Part shown: piece after piece, positions 34,246 to 46,450 of the stretch
Numbering within the stretch: the first letter of the stretch is position 1
How the letters are laid out: each line of letters starts with the position of its first letter
Assembly: GCF_016545825.1 (NCBI RefSeq)
Contig: NC_052616.1
Coordinates: 10,540,001 to 10,604,000, forward strand
Source of the DNA: Eucalyptus grandis
Lineage: Eukaryota; Streptophyta; Magnoliopsida; Myrtales; Myrtaceae
DNA: 64,000 nucleotides
Reading direction: 5' to 3'
The notes under the pieces: model-generated
Databases searched by the model: none
Told to the model about the DNA's origin: nothing
The model's input: the letters and a program-made list of their open reading frames with translations, nothing else
Translations under genes and position numbers: made by a program

Positions 34246-35579
34246 CCTCTCTCCCTTCTTTGGTTTTTGAGTTTTGTCCAATTATAACATTGACTTATAC
34301 GATCCACTAGTGCCAAAAGAACTGGATACCACCCTCAACTCTATTTACACGATCGCTTCAATTATGGCTATATATCATAAAATGATGGTCCCATAGGCCA
34401 TTAGTGTTTGTCGCTTCGTTTCTCTTTTGTTGTTTTCTGTTTAATTTTAGTATTACTATCTTGAAAAACTCAAAATTGATACATTAATGATAAATTTATC
34501 TTAAATTAATTTTTTGACTACGAAAAATTCTAAACTAATACACTTGTGATATATCCTTCGTTAATTTGGATTAATACCACAAAAAACCATAAAATGGTAC
34601 AAATATGACATACAAAGTAAAATCCCAAATAAATATAAGTTACACGTCATCCAATTCAGTAATGTGACAGTAAAATTTAATATAAATTAATAGAAGCAAA
34701 TGTACCAATTTAAAGTAAATTTGTCAAATTTATACCAATTTAGGGTTTTTGGTAGTCAAAAAATTAATTTGGTGTAAATTCATTATGTGTATATTAGTTT
34801 ATTAATGTGCCAACCCGGCTGTCTGTCGTATTAACCGTTAATTTTATTATGTTTCTAGGTGAGCAATCTTTTTCATGTCATTTTTCAATTCCAATTGGTT
34901 GGCACATTTCACCTACTAGTAAAATCGTACTAAGTTCCAATCACATCGAAACAATCGTATATGTTGAATAGCAAATATCCCAAAATAAAATGATTTAACC
35001 GCACAAAAACTTCAAATCGGTTCATTTGCGACTAATTTGTCATAAATTAAATTTTTACCACAAAAACCTTAAATAAATATAATTGTGACAAATTTATTCT
35101 ATCAAAAATCTTAAAATAATATATTTATGACAAATTTACTTTTCATTATTTTTTATTAAATTGAATGAATACCACGAACAAAAACCCAAATTTGTACACA
35201 AACAGAAGGCAAAACTTTAAATTGATACACTTGTCAATTATCACTTGTTATCCAATTCAGAAATTTGATAATAAAAGTTTAATTAATAGTAAATTTATTA
35301 TAGGTGCACCAGTTGGGAATAATTTAGATTAAATTTATTACGACCATATCGATTTGGGATTTTCATGATATTAACTCGATAAAAATATTGCAAAATAATA
35401 TGTTGTGGTTGTGAATTCGACAGGCAATGACCGACAAAATCGTGCATACATATAACTTGGATAATAATCTGACCGGGGCATGGTCAGCATGATAAAATAA
35501 TTAAATCAAATTAAATTAAAAAAGAGAGGAATTTTTAATTTGTTTTCTCTTTTTATTTTTGGAATTTTAATCGAGGACG
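34246..35579. repeat. AT-rich degenerate repeat array upstream of MTP1 copy 2
   Basis: Non-coding. The region is filled with irregular repeats of the form (a)aattgatacaNttgtgataaattta. The same array, with shared indels, lies at 48690-49780 and 56400-57930 and a shorter one at 18450-18740. The words match the younger MITE at 53786-54287 in both orientations, so the arrays look like old, overlapping insertions of that family. Confidence 0.55.
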
Positions 35580-35747
35580 TCAAACTCCCTCCCGAACCTC
35601 GGTTATAAGCGGGAGAACAGTCGAAGCTCTCGACGGAAGGAGATGAAGACGAGGGAGACCTAGTCGGAGCGCAAACGCCTCCGCCCCGAAAAGCACCGGC
35701 GGCCGCGTCGATCTCTCCATCTCCGGAGCTCAGTCCGGAGCGGCAAG
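35580..35747 (+). promoter_or_regulatory. MTP1: Proximal promoter and non-coding exon 1 of MTP1 copy 2
   Basis: TATA-like ttataag at 35603-35609, then a conserved leader. The exon ends gcggcaag|gtctg. It has an extra 13-bp direct repeat (ctcagtccggagc) shared only with copy 4. Confidence 0.5.
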
Positions 35748-37876
35748 GTCTGTTGTTTTTCTCCCATTCGCCTTCACTTCGGTGGTTTTTTTTTTTTTTC
35801 CCTTTCTTTTATCTTATTCTCTTTTGGGTTCGGATCGTGGTTTGATGCTGTAAAGAATTTGGCTCGAGCTGATAAAAGGGTTTTGTTGGAGGGTTTCTTT
35901 TTTATTTTATTTTTTTCTTTTTGTTGATGTGATTACGTGGGAATTCGAGGGTGACTTCGAGTGTTGACTTGATGATGAGCTTTTCGAGATATTGGATTCG
36001 ATGCAGTGTGCGAGTGAATTTTGCTGATTATGAGCCAGGGGAGCTGCTTTCACTGGCTTAGAGTCTGGTTGTAAGTTTGTAACTGAATTAAGAATTACGC
36101 TACTGGGAACTTGATGGGTGTGGGCTTTCTTGGCTTTGGAGAATATGATGAGTCCGTTTTGCTTGTATTACAGAGGCCTAATGCTTACAGAGTGTCACTG
36201 GGCCCCCTTGTTTCGGCCTCTTTTAGAATTTTTCGGGTGCGAATGTTCAGGTGTGATTGTGTAATTCTATTTTTGGTTTGGGGATTCGGCTGTCCTTAGC
36301 CTTTTACGACAAAGATCTGTCATCCGTGCATGTTTGTAGTGTTCTGTCATAAGTTGACTTGTATGGCATATCTCCTTGGGAGGTCCTTAGGACTTGTGTG
36401 TTTATCTTCTTATTAGCTGACGGTATCATTAGTTGATTTGATTGACCCGTCGCTGATATTTCTTCTTATGGTATCTTTGCTTATGAGATTTTTCTTCACC
36501 AATATGTCGTGAGTATTAGGGCAGTCATCTGGGTAATTGTACTTGAGCTGTGACTTAACTTTGTTTATCGATGGTGGTTTTAGATGTCGCTGTTCTTCAA
36601 TGACCAATAAATTGATTGCTTCATACTTTTTCATGGGAAAATTTTTATTATTGACCCTAGTTATAAGCTCGTCATTCTCCATTCATTCGAAGGTTTTCAC
36701 AGTTAGATTTTGGAGCCACAAAAGTTAGAAGAAAGAGGAATGGGGGAAATATTTGGGCATGACGGTTTGTGATCAAATGTGGCATAGGAGGCTGGGCTAG
36801 GTTTCTAGGATCTAATTATGGAGTTTGGTTATGTTATTTTGGGATGTCGACATGTTTCGAGGACTTTATAGACTATGATGCAGGATGCGGGAAAAGGAAC
36901 AGTTGCTAGAAGAGACCTTTTTAAATATATAAGCTAGCGCTTCAAGTTGCTCTAGTATGATGGAGGATTGTTGATGTCAACGACGTAATGAAGGGCAGAT
37001 TCTAACCTATTAAAGGAGTTTTTAAGTACGTACATTGTATATCAGTGTTGTCACTGTTAACATCCAACTTTTATAGCATGTCATATGGTTGTGAATGTGA
37101 CATATACTGTTCAGTGACCACATGTAGGATCTAAGTAGACGTCCATAGATATGTTGAGACAGATGATGTTGCTGAAGAATGTCGAGAAATACTCTCTCTC
37201 ATGTTGGGTTTGATAGCGTAGGGATCCTTCATTGCATTTAAACCTTATCGAAGAAAGTTCTCAGACCAAATAAATAAATTATGTCTGACTTATTTGCTAT
37301 GTAAGCGAACCTGAAATATTGATGTTAGTCTAGTCTATCCGCAACCAGTCCTAATATACAGCTCATAGCAACACATGGTGCCTCACCATCAGTGGAAAAG
37401 CTTGGCCAAAATGAAATAGGCAAACTAAGAATCAAAGTAGACCGGTATATTTCATTTTTGGGCAAGCATTTTGGCCTATAATGTGGCGCCATGAGTTGTT
37501 ATGGCCTATGTGTGAGGATTAACTACATCAACATTCTTAGTCCCTTAGAATAAAAAAAGACACAAAAACCAAGTAAAAAATACTGGTTAATTCTGGTCTG
37601 ACAGGGGGGGATTATATCTTGGGTTGGACAAGGCCCAAGGGTGCCAATGTAAATTTGGGGAATGCAATCATGTCATTATATTTGGCAAACTTCAATTTAT
37701 CATCTCTTTTTCTTTTAGTGGAACCATACAACTTTAGATGAGAAAATGAAATCAGCCATAAAGATTTCCTGGTGTAGGCTTTTACTCTTACGCTGGTATC
37801 CTGCAGTGTACCTTTAGCTATGCGGCCATCACTCACTTAGGGTATTTGACTCACTTTGTTGTTTCTTTTGCTACAG
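35748..37876 (+). other. MTP1: Leader intron of MTP1 copy 2, 2129 bp
   Basis: Donor at 35748, acceptor ctacag|atg at 37876. It keeps the ~590-bp middle part lost from copies 3 and 4. The stretch around 36111-36299 holds an open frame that recurs in each copy (19525, 50291, 58461) but sits inside the intron. Confidence 0.75.
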
Positions 37877-39124
37877 ATGAGCACGGGTGATTCTGAACAT
37901 GGACATATTATTGAAGTGTGTGGAGATGAGCCAGCCATGGAAATAAGCCAGGTTGGTAGTAAGGTGTGCACAGAGGCACCTTGTGGTTTTTCAGATGCTA
38001 GAAATACTTCGAAAGATGCAAGAGAGATGTCAACCTCTATGAAGAAATTTTTGATTGCGGTTGTGCTTTGTATTATCTTCATGTGCGTAGAAGTAGTTGG
38101 TGGTATTGAAGCCAACAGTCTTGCCATTCTCACAGATGCAGCGCATTTGCTGTCGGATGTTGCCGCATTTGCAATATCCTTATTCTCTCTTTGGGCATCA
38201 GGTTGGGAGGCAACTCCACGCCAGTCTTATGGTTTCTTCCGAATTGAAATTCTTGGTGCACTTGTCTCCATCCAGATTATATGGCTACTTGCTGGGATTC
38301 TCGTGTACGAAGCAATAGAAAGACTTATCAACGGTACAACTGAAGTTCATGGCTTTCTCATGTTCATTATTGCTGCCTTTGGTCTTCTTGTGAATATTGC
38401 CATGGCACTGTTACTGGGTCACGATCACAGCCATGGTCATGGACATAGTCATGGGCATGATGATGCACATGAACATGATACTCATGCTCATAGCCACGAG
38501 GATCGTGGTGATTTGCATACTGATGGATTAACCGTCAAGAAACATGACCATCATCATCATGGAGAAGATTCTAAAGGACATGCTGATCAACATCATGACC
38601 ATGAAACAGGTCAAACTGAGCCGCTTTTGCAGACTTGCTCGGAAGCTGAAGGTAACTCAAAACTTGGAACCAAACAGAAGCAGCAACGTAATGTTAACAT
38701 ACAAGGTGCTTATCTTCATGTACTTGGGGATTCCATTCAAAGTATGGGTGTGATGATTGGCGGTGCAATTATATGGATTAAGCCCGAGTGGAAGATTGTC
38801 GACTTGATTTGCACCCTGATATTCTTAGTAATTGTGCTTGGGACAACAATAAGGATGCTCCGTAACATTCTGGAGGTTTTGATGGAGAGTACGCCTAGAG
38901 AGATTGATGCCACTAGGCTCGAGAGTGGACTTCGCGAGATGGATGAAGTGATTGCAGTCCATGAATTGCACATCTGGGCTATAACGGTTGGAAAGGTGCT
39001 ATTAGCCTACCACGTCAAAATAAAGCGTGATGCTAATGCCGATATGGTCCTAGACAAGGTGGTGGACTACATCAAAAGAGAGCACAAGATAAGTCACATC
39101 ACCATTCAAGTAGAAAGAGAGTAA
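37877..39124 (+). CDS. MTP1: MTP1-type vacuolar Zn2+/H+ antiporter, copy 2
   Basis: A 415-residue CDF transporter, intact, with both HxxxD Zn motifs (HLLSD and HVLGD) and the [10 protein letters not shown]-terminal signature. The His-rich loop is the shortest form: eight residues shorter than copy 1, with about 22 His, and two of its His are replaced (EDRGD for EDHGD, HTDGL for HTHGL). Other private changes: [12 protein letters not shown] near the N-terminus, SIQSMGV in helix V, IFLVIVLG in helix VI, and Tyr for Cys in VLLAYHVK. Private changes are more numerous than in the other copies, which may mean relaxed constraint, though nothing essential is lost. The ATG follows the intron acceptor directly. 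Confidence 0.93.
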   Translation: MSTGDSEHGHIIEVCGDEPAMEISQVGSKVCTEAPCGFSDARNTSKDAREMSTSMKKFLIAVVLCIIFMCVEVVGGIEANSLAILTDAAHLLSDVAAFAISLFSLWASGWEATPRQSYGFFRIEILGALVSIQIIWLLAGILVYEAIERLINGTTEVHGFLMFIIAAFGLLVNIAMALLLGHDHSHGHGHSHGHDDAHEHDTHAHSHEDRGDLHTDGLTVKKHDHHHHGEDSKGHADQHHDHETGQTEPLLQTCSEAEGNSKLGTKQKQQRNVNIQGAYLHVLGDSIQSMGVMIGGAIIWIKPEWKIVDLICTLIFLVIVLGTTIRMLRNILEVLMESTPREIDATRLESGLREMDEVIAVHELHIWAITVGKVLLAYHVKIKRDANADMVLDKVVDYIKREHKISHITIQVERE

Positions 39125-40709
39125 ATGTCGAAAGGTGAATGATTTAGTTATGGCATTGTACATAGATGGTAGTGTTGGGATCGCATTTTAGCTTCTAATT
39201 TGTGTGGATGTTGCCGTTTCGGCCTTTTTCTCTTAGCTGGGCCTATGATGTAATATTTGCTTCTCCTTTGTTAGAATCGTATGTTTAAGAGCTCTTTTAT
39301 CCAATAATACCAGTTTCTCTAACAAAAAGAAAAAAAAAAGACAAGAAAAAGGAAACAGTGGAAAAGTCGGGAAACAACTTCTCAAGAACAATCTTCCTTT
39401 CAAATAAATGGACCATATATGTAGATGAAGAGCGTGCAAATCCCGTAGACAGGCGACGTGGCAACGTATGGGACGCCAAACACCTCGAAGGGTCCCTATC
39501 GAGAAGCCATTGCTCGCTCGTGGGCTCGTAGCTCGATTTTACTAGAAGCAAGAGGCAACTGGAACAGCGAAAAAGAAAGTGAAAAGGTATTCAAGGCCCA
39601 GGAAAGCGACAGATGGGTCGTGTTGGGATCCCATTTGGCGTCGAGTTCGGGATTGCACGTGAGCACAGTCGTACTTGTTAAGTCACATGTCATTTTATAT
39701 TAGACCGATAACCGTCTTAATACGACGATTTACCCCGACCCATCACAGATTGCATACGAAACAGCGGTATTTTGCCCGCACCCAATAGCCGCAAGGGAGC
39801 AATTATGTAGGTTCATTCGCGGCGAAGTTAGGCTCAATCTATTGTGGGAATGGCCTGAGCCATTGGGGCCTCTAGAGAAGAGATCCAACTCAACATTTCT
39901 CCAAATTGAACTTCAAGGCCTCCGTTCAATTCGTGATGATCATGTGATTTGTAAAAGTTGCATTATTAATTTTTTTTTTGTAAAACAGAATTAGCATCAC
40001 ATTTATATGTCGTAGAATTTGTATAATAACATATTATCGGTGCCTAAATTTTTCCCTTTGCATAGAAAATTAGGGAATAGTTTCTAAAAAAAAAGAAAAG
40101 TAAAATGAATAATTTTCATTAAAATGATCTTTTCATTAAAATGCATTGCACATAGACAGTAGGACCATTTACATTACAATCACTAATTATTAAAAATTTT
40201 TTAAAAAAATCAATAAAAAATCAAAACTTAAAAAAAAGGGACCGGGCTAGGCCCGGTCCTTTTCTATTCTTCTCCCTGTATCTCTTTTCGCCTGGGCCCA
40301 AGCCCAACCTTATTTCCTTTCTCCAAGCCCAGCTCGCGCGTGGGTTTTCTTCCTCCATGCGCCGTCACGCCTCTGCAAGGAAAAGAGGAGTAAAAGTCAG
40401 AGAGAGAGGCAGAGGATCGCGAGCTGCGGGTGGCGGCGTGATCTGCGGGTCGGGGTCAGGCCGTCCAACGAGCTGGCGGTGGCAGAAGCCAAGCCCGCCG
40501 GTTGCTGGCCGTTAAAAGGAGAGACGCCGAGAGAGAGAGAGAGAGAGTGGGTTTTTTGGCCGAGAGAGAAAGAGACAGAGAGAAGGCGAGGTCGTGAGAG
40601 TCCCGGACCGTCGGCGGAGGCCTGCCGTTCGTCGCAGCAGCTCTTTCCGAACCAGAATCGTGTATCATCGAGTAGGCGCGGTTTTATTCGTTCCGGCAAG
40701 TGGATCAAT
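39125..40709. other. 3'UTR and unit block after MTP1 copy 2
   Basis: The 3'UTR lacks gaggcccttcaggagta, as in copy 3. The array block follows (39240-40010), then an AT-rich stretch and a GC-rich lead-in to the module. The stretch near 40632 (gtcgcagcagctctttcc) is the empty site for the copia at 24238-32995. Antisense open frames recur in each unit but are not protein-like. Confidence 0.55.
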
Positions 40710-41770
40710 GGCCGCCGGAGTTCATGGCCGGCGGTGTATGTGCCATTGGTTTGGGTGAGCTTTCGATGAGGAAGTAAGGTCTCGGTGAAGGAGAAGCATC
40801 GGGGAAGAAGAAGTCCAAGGGGGAAGAGGGTTCGAGCGAGGGCAGAAAGGGAGAGAGAGATAGGCTCCGGTGGCCACCGCGCCGTGCACGAATTCCGTCT
40901 GACGACCACGCCCAACCAACGTCCCCAAGCCTAGCCGTGAAGGAACCCGGCTTTTCGCTTTGGGCAGAGCTCGAAGAGGAAGACGAGACCGCAAATCTGG
41001 AAAGCTTTTCGCTTTCTGATTGAAGCTCGTCACGCGCTCATGCCCAAGATCGCTCGCGAAGGTCCGGAGTCGAAGACATGGGAGGCGCGACGAATGGTGG
41101 TGGTTCGAAGCAGGTGAGGAGGAGCTTTCTAGGGGGCTACGGTGGTTCTTCGGACGGGGATTCTGCTTCTTCTTCTTCTTTGGCTAAAAGGGAAACGGAG
41201 AGAACAATGGGAGAAGGAGAGAATGAGAGGAAAAGAGGGAAGCTTTATGCTTTCAATGGCGATTCTAACGCTCCAAGGCAAGAGCACCCGAGACTAAAGC
41301 GAAAAGGGAATGTCTGATCTGCTCTCCGAACTTTTCGACCCCTCCATCGGACAGCTTCAACCCATCAAACCTCCATTTTTGCTAGCATTTCGCAGTGGAG
41401 GCAAATTCGTCTCGACCCTTGAAACTACACGGGGCGATGCTGCCCATGCTCGCGTTCTGAGGTTCTCCTGCTGATGAGCTTGAACCCTCACGAATCGCTC
41501 GACATTGACCCACGAGAGGAGACCGTGCTTTTGTTGTTCGGGTCTCGCGAGCAGGCCCCGAGCCGGAGCTTGTTCGCTTGACTGGGGTTCGACTGCACGA
41601 ATTGGATGCAAGGGAACCATATGCTTCATTGGCTCGTGTCAATCGTGGCGAAGGAGCTCCTGAACGGCCAGCGGGTGGTGGTGGTGGTTCGGTGATGGAG
41701 GTTCCCGGCCTACTGTCAAAGAAGAATCATCTGCGTTTCCTGCTGTTCCAGGAGGAAAACCGCAGCTAAG
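40710..41770 (+). pseudogene. Unidentified duplicated gene-like module, copy 2
   Basis: Without the insertions of its sisters, so it is the best template of the module. The first frame (MAGGVCAIGLGELSMRK at 40724) meets a stop straight away. The segments around 40920-41110 and 41320-41770 stay partly open in other frames. No family recognised. Confidence 0.35.
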
Positions 41771-42098
41771 TCCTCTCTACCTTCTTTGGTTTTCGAGTTT
41801 TGTCCAATCATAAGACATACCACCCTCCTCTCTATTTACACGATCGCTTGAATTATGGCTATTCATCATAAAATGGCTGTCCCACAGGCCATAAGTGTTT
41901 GTCGTTTCCTCTCTCTTTTGTCGTTCTCCGCTTAATTTTAGTGTTAATACTTTGAAAAATTCTAAATTAATACTTCAATGATAAATTTAACTCAAATTAA
42001 TATTTTAACTACGAAAAATTCTAAACCGGTACACATGTAATAAATTTACTCCAAATTACCACAAAAACCCTCAAACTGATACACATATGATAAATTTA
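41771..42098. other. Intergenic flank
   Basis: Matches 34250-34480 and 56230-56470 of the other units (phrases attatggctattcatcataaaa and gtgtttgtcg). No gene. Confidence 0.5.
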
Positions 42099-44879
42099 TG
42101 TCGCGATCTAAATTTTGAGTGCTTTCCCAAATCCATACTAATTCAAGACTTAGGTTCAAATAGTTAGCATGCAAATGATTTTTCAATTAGGAGTCGTCAT
42201 TAATTTATTTTTAGTGGGTCAATTAGAAATTCAAGTAAAGTAACGGGAGATTTACTGTACTCCTGCAAACCAGAGTTTGTGAATTCCGGAACTTGCTTAT
42301 GCTAAATTTCCCTAACGCCATTTTGGTACATTTCTCTTTTATTTCGAAAAAATATTTTGCAAGCAGCTTGAATTGATTTTATTTTACTTCTAACATGTGA
42401 GGTGATCATGTAAATGTGCAAACCACCAATTTAACATCTAAAAAAGTAATAAATAAATTACGAGACTTACCTCATAGCAATAAAAGTATCTATAATGTAA
42501 GCTTAGAATTCATATCAACAATTCTAGATATGATTTCTAATTAATCACTCCAAATTTTTAGGATTTTCTCTTGTTTAAAGAAATTTAAGTTATATGTCAT
42601 ACAATTTAACCAAATGACCTAATTCTAATGATGGACAATTATAATTAAACAGACCTAGCAACAGTCATTAAATGACATGTATGATATTTTTTGCACTATT
42701 TTTTAAAAAATCGAGATTAAAATTGCTAAAATATAAAAATCTAACTACAATGAGATATTATCTATTTTAAGTTAATAGACCAATTCGCATCCTATCTTAA
42801 CTTAAAAATTTATCTCGACATGCAATTTAATTCAAAGATATTATCTAACCTAGACACCATTTAAACATGCATTTTAATATAATTAGAAAATAATCTAATT
42901 ATTCAATCATGCAATTTTATTTAGGAAATCAATTCTAATTTACATGACATGCAAATGCAATTTTTTGTATTTTTTGGATAGATAAAGCAATTAAAAAATA
43001 AGTACCAAATCATTCGCGGTCGTCAAAAATATTATCCATTTCCAATACCTAATCAAACTTAATTATTTCGCTGATAAAATCGATAAATTGATCTTAAGCC
43101 TTAAAAATCAAGATATCAATTTTATTCCCGCAATATTAATTATTTCATCTAAAACCTTATAGATAGAATAAAAATTGGCGTGCGGTTGCAGATTGGGCAA
43201 TAAATCGTAATTGGAAATACTCCAATAATTCAAATATACACATAAGATATTGAAAAGCATGCATTAGGCAATAAAACATCCAAATTAAATCTAGATAAAA
43301 TAATTATCTAATTTCGCAAATAATGTTACCAAATTTGAACCAAACGGAAGGAGTTAATGGGTGACGGCGGTGGATGGTAGTGCTTGGCTAGATGTGGGGG
43401 ATGGGCAACCATTGGCGATGGGACGTTGTCATTCGGAGCTCCGGCAAGGGGCAGCAAGTGCGGACCAGCATAGGGCACACGGCAGTAAAGGGGTAGTGCT
43501 TAGGCGACCTAGCAGAGCAGAAATAGCGGCGGCCGGCGTGGAGGGTGGCAGGCGGAGGCACGGCGGAGGAGAGCTGGTGCAAGCGTGGTGGTCCCCGGGC
43601 GGAGCCGCTACGAGAAAGGCGGACGACGAACGCCAGTGGCAGGCGGGTCGCGGGCCGACGCGGGCTGCAGGCGAGGTGGACGGCGGACGCAGCGACGAGC
43701 GAGCGGGAGGAGACGTCGGGTCGTCGCGGGCGGAGCAGTGGTGACCAGCGAGGGAGCGATGGCTTCGTGGGGGATGAGCGGGCGAACGCGTTGGGCGTGG
43801 TGCGGTGAGGACAGGGAGCGCGGATGGACGGGCTGGCGGTTGCTGGTGTCGTACGGAGGCTCGGCTGTAGGTCGAGCGAAGCGGGAGCAGTGAGGCAGCT
43901 CGCGGAGCGGCGGTAACGCTGCGAACAGGGACTGAGCTTCGGCTGATGGGCGGCGATCGACACGGGGGGAACGAGCGATGGTGCTGGTGTGGCAACGACA
44001 CGGCGTCCGGCGGATAGAGGCGATGGGACAGGGGCGACGACGACAAAGGCGAGCTGTTGTGGCGTCGCAGCAGCGGCGGAGCAAGGGGGCGGCGAGGAGC
44101 TCGGCTACTGGCGTCGTTGGCGCTCGGGCGGAAAGCAGAGGTGGCGACGGCGAGCTGGTGGTGGCCGCTCAGGCAAGGAGACGCCCAGACGGCTGCAGGG
44201 GCTCGGTGAGGAGCTGCTGCATGAGGAAGAAGAAGACCTTTTGTTCTTTTGTTCTTTTTTTATTTTTCCTGCTCTGCTGCACGTCCCTCTCTCTCACATT
44301 TCTTCTCTCTGTCTCCGGAGAAAATATTAGGTACCCTAACAGTGCCACGCAATCCGTGCTCTGAACCATTCAAAGCGTGACACCTGGACAAGCGTCAGTC
44401 CACGTCGGCTCCCTCGGCTCTCTCACGTCGTTCTAATTTAAACCGAAGAAGGTTTTGCGTCCCCCATCTCTCTCTTCATTAAATGCTTTATCGTTCTTTG
44501 CACGCTTCTTCTCCCGCTCGCACGAAGAGTGCCCCTTTCCCTTTCTCTTTCAAAAATTTCTCTCTGTTTTGCATATTTTTCTCCATCAAAGCCGCATGAT
44601 GCCTATCCTCTCTCTTTTTCAAAAATCTCTCCCTCCCAAAAGCCCGCCCGTCGCCTCCGAGCTTGGTCGCCTTTGCCGTCGCCGCCAGGAGCCACTCGCT
44701 CCCTCTCTCTCTCCTAAGAGCTCCGCCGATCATAGCTAGGTCTTGAGTTCGTCGTGGTTGCCTTGCGATCCTAACTCCAGCTGCTCGGTTTTATTTGGAG
44801 GAACGGCGGGCACGGACGGCGATGATTTGGTCGTCCTTGGTATGGAAGCGAGCTGCGATGACACCGCGGCCGCTGTTGT

Positions 44880-45110
44880 GAATGATCTCTTTCGCTCCTA
44901 AGAGCCGCGCCAGTTGTAGCTGCCGAGTCCCAACCTCGACCTCTGACCGCCTCCGCGTCTTGGTTGTGGTCGCCTCCGGTCCTAACTCCAGCTCTTCGAT
45001 TGAGGTTCGGAGGGTCCGAGGTGGGGAACAGCGAGGGGTTGGTGAGCTTGGAGAGGGACTTGAGAAGCCAGTTCTCGTCCTCCTCGAAGAAGAGCTTCGA
45101 GTCGGGGTTC
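44880..45110 (-). pseudogene. Unidentified captured coding fragment in Pack-MULE left arm
   Basis: After the PPR piece, the minus strand reads NPDSKLFFEEDENWLLKS, then LSKLTNPSLFPTSDPPNLNR (about 45109-45000), a protein-like stretch of acidic and hydrophobic residues unlike its GC-rich surroundings. The right arm has a mirror copy at about 46565-46670, with a deletion of the EEDEN part. Family not recognised. Confidence 0.5.
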
Positions 45111-45559
45111 TACTGCTCCTCAGCCGCGGGGACATGCAGCCTGCCGGCTTCAAAATCAAAAGATTGGCACACCGCCTTCAAGACAATCGGAAGAGTGTAA
45201 GAATCCGGCGGAACGCCCGCCCTCGCCATGAACGCGTACACGAGCAGCGCCTTTCTCAGGGCGTCTAGCCTCGTGTACACTCTTATGATGTTCCAGTGGA
45301 ACGCGACGGGATTTGAGTCCAACAAGCGGGAGCGGATAACGTGGGCGTGTATCAGGCTCAACCCTCGCTTGTCACCGCATTCGGACAAGAGAGTCGCCAC
45401 CATCTTGGCGTGGGCTTGGGTTGAGCTCGGTGAATTGGGCTGCTGTCGAGATTGCACGAGGAGGGAAGCGATGGAAGACGCATTGTCTGTGGGTGCCGCC
45501 GTGATCGAGAGCGCAAGAGGTCCAAAGCCGTCTTCTTGAGCTGAACTTGGAGAGCCCAC
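45110..45559 (-). pseudogene. PPR gene fragment captured in Pack-MULE (left arm plus centre)
   Basis: An open minus-strand frame of 150 codons; the first ATG is at 45403, so ~98 residues could be translated. It shows HAHVIRSRLLDSNPVAFHWN, then IIRVYTRLDALRKALLVYAF, then MARAGVPPDSYTLPIVLKA. This is the start of a plant PLS-type pentatricopeptide protein with one full PPR motif; real PPR proteins have many, so it is a short fragment. The upstream ~50 codons look like the N-terminal region of the same gene. It ends with a stop at the junction to the next captured piece. Confidence 0.72.
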
Positions 45560-45701
45560 GTTGAAGGTGGCGAAACGAGATCATGCGCTACACGATTTCA
45601 GCGCGCAGCGCTCTTGAGTCGGAATATGCAATGTATTTTATGTCCTTGTACTTTTGTTTTCATTGGCCTAAGTTGTCGATTCCATGTGAAGCATTACAGT
45701 T

Positions 45702-46298
45702 TTAAGGGATCATAAAATTAAAGAAAGAGATATGTTTGCCGAGATCAAGATGGACGCATAAGCACAAATGCTGGATAAAAACTCCATGAAGCGTATTGGT
45801 TTTCAATGGATCCATGAGCAGTCGAATAATCAATGTGTAAGCGCAACGGAGAAATAGAATTCTTAAGAATGAAAGGAAAACAAGAGAGAAAGGTAGGAGA
45901 AGAAGAAATGGAAAATTAAAATTGATGAGAAGCAAAATTAAGGCGACACAAATGCGGTCTATGCAGCTATGTGAGAAGTTCTCAAACTTCTGGCCTGGAG
46001 GCAGAACAGGAAAAGGCAAATGGCGCAGCATCCAATTTGAAGAACACATTGCCCAATTCAGATAGCCACTAGAACCGAGGCTTTGAACCGATTGTGAAGC
46101 TGATCTTGACCCATTTTCCTCGCTGATCTTCTCTCGTGCTTCTAAAGTGCTTCTGAAGGCTAGCTGCATCTTGCCTGGATGGCTAACGTCTTCATGATGT
46201 GAGGACACACCGTTGTTCTTGTCGAAGAGCGTTCTATCAATGGGAACCGAGGAGCTGGAGTTAGGACTGGAGGCGACCACGACCAAGACGCGGAGGCG
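45702..46298 (-). pseudogene. Third captured coding fragment and chimeric open frame in Pack-MULE centre
   Basis: A minus-strand frame stays open from 46316 to 45702 (no ATG until 46169). It joins the PPR-arm sequence to a stretch that reads DRTLFDKNNGVSSHHEDVS, then HPGKMQLAFRSTLEAREK, then SSGYLNWAMCSSNWMLRH. That part looks like real protein, rich in Ser and charged residues, but I do not recognise the family. From about 45930 the sequence is AT-rich and looks like intron or UTR. From the ATG it could give ~155 residues. Confidence 0.5.
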
Positions 46299-46450
46299 AA
46301 TCCTGTCGCGTTCCACTGGAACATCATAAGAGCATACTCGAGGCTAGACGCCCTGAGAAAGGCGCTGCTCGTGTACGCGTTCATGGCAAGGGCGGGCGTT
46401 CCACCGGATTCTTACACTCTTCCGATTGTCTTGAAGGCGGTGTGCTGATC
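46299..46450 (+). pseudogene. Mirror copy of the PPR fragment in Pack-MULE right arm
   Basis: Inverted copy of about 45314-45160. The same PPR motif is readable on + (NPVAFHWNIIRAYSRLDALR...), ending in a TGA at 46445-46447 where the left arm has a sense codon. Confidence 0.68.

Noticed and set aside
43361..44364. Long frames on both strands in the second large LTR
   Set aside because: Same reason: GC-rich low-complexity DNA with no shared peptide between the two LTR copies.
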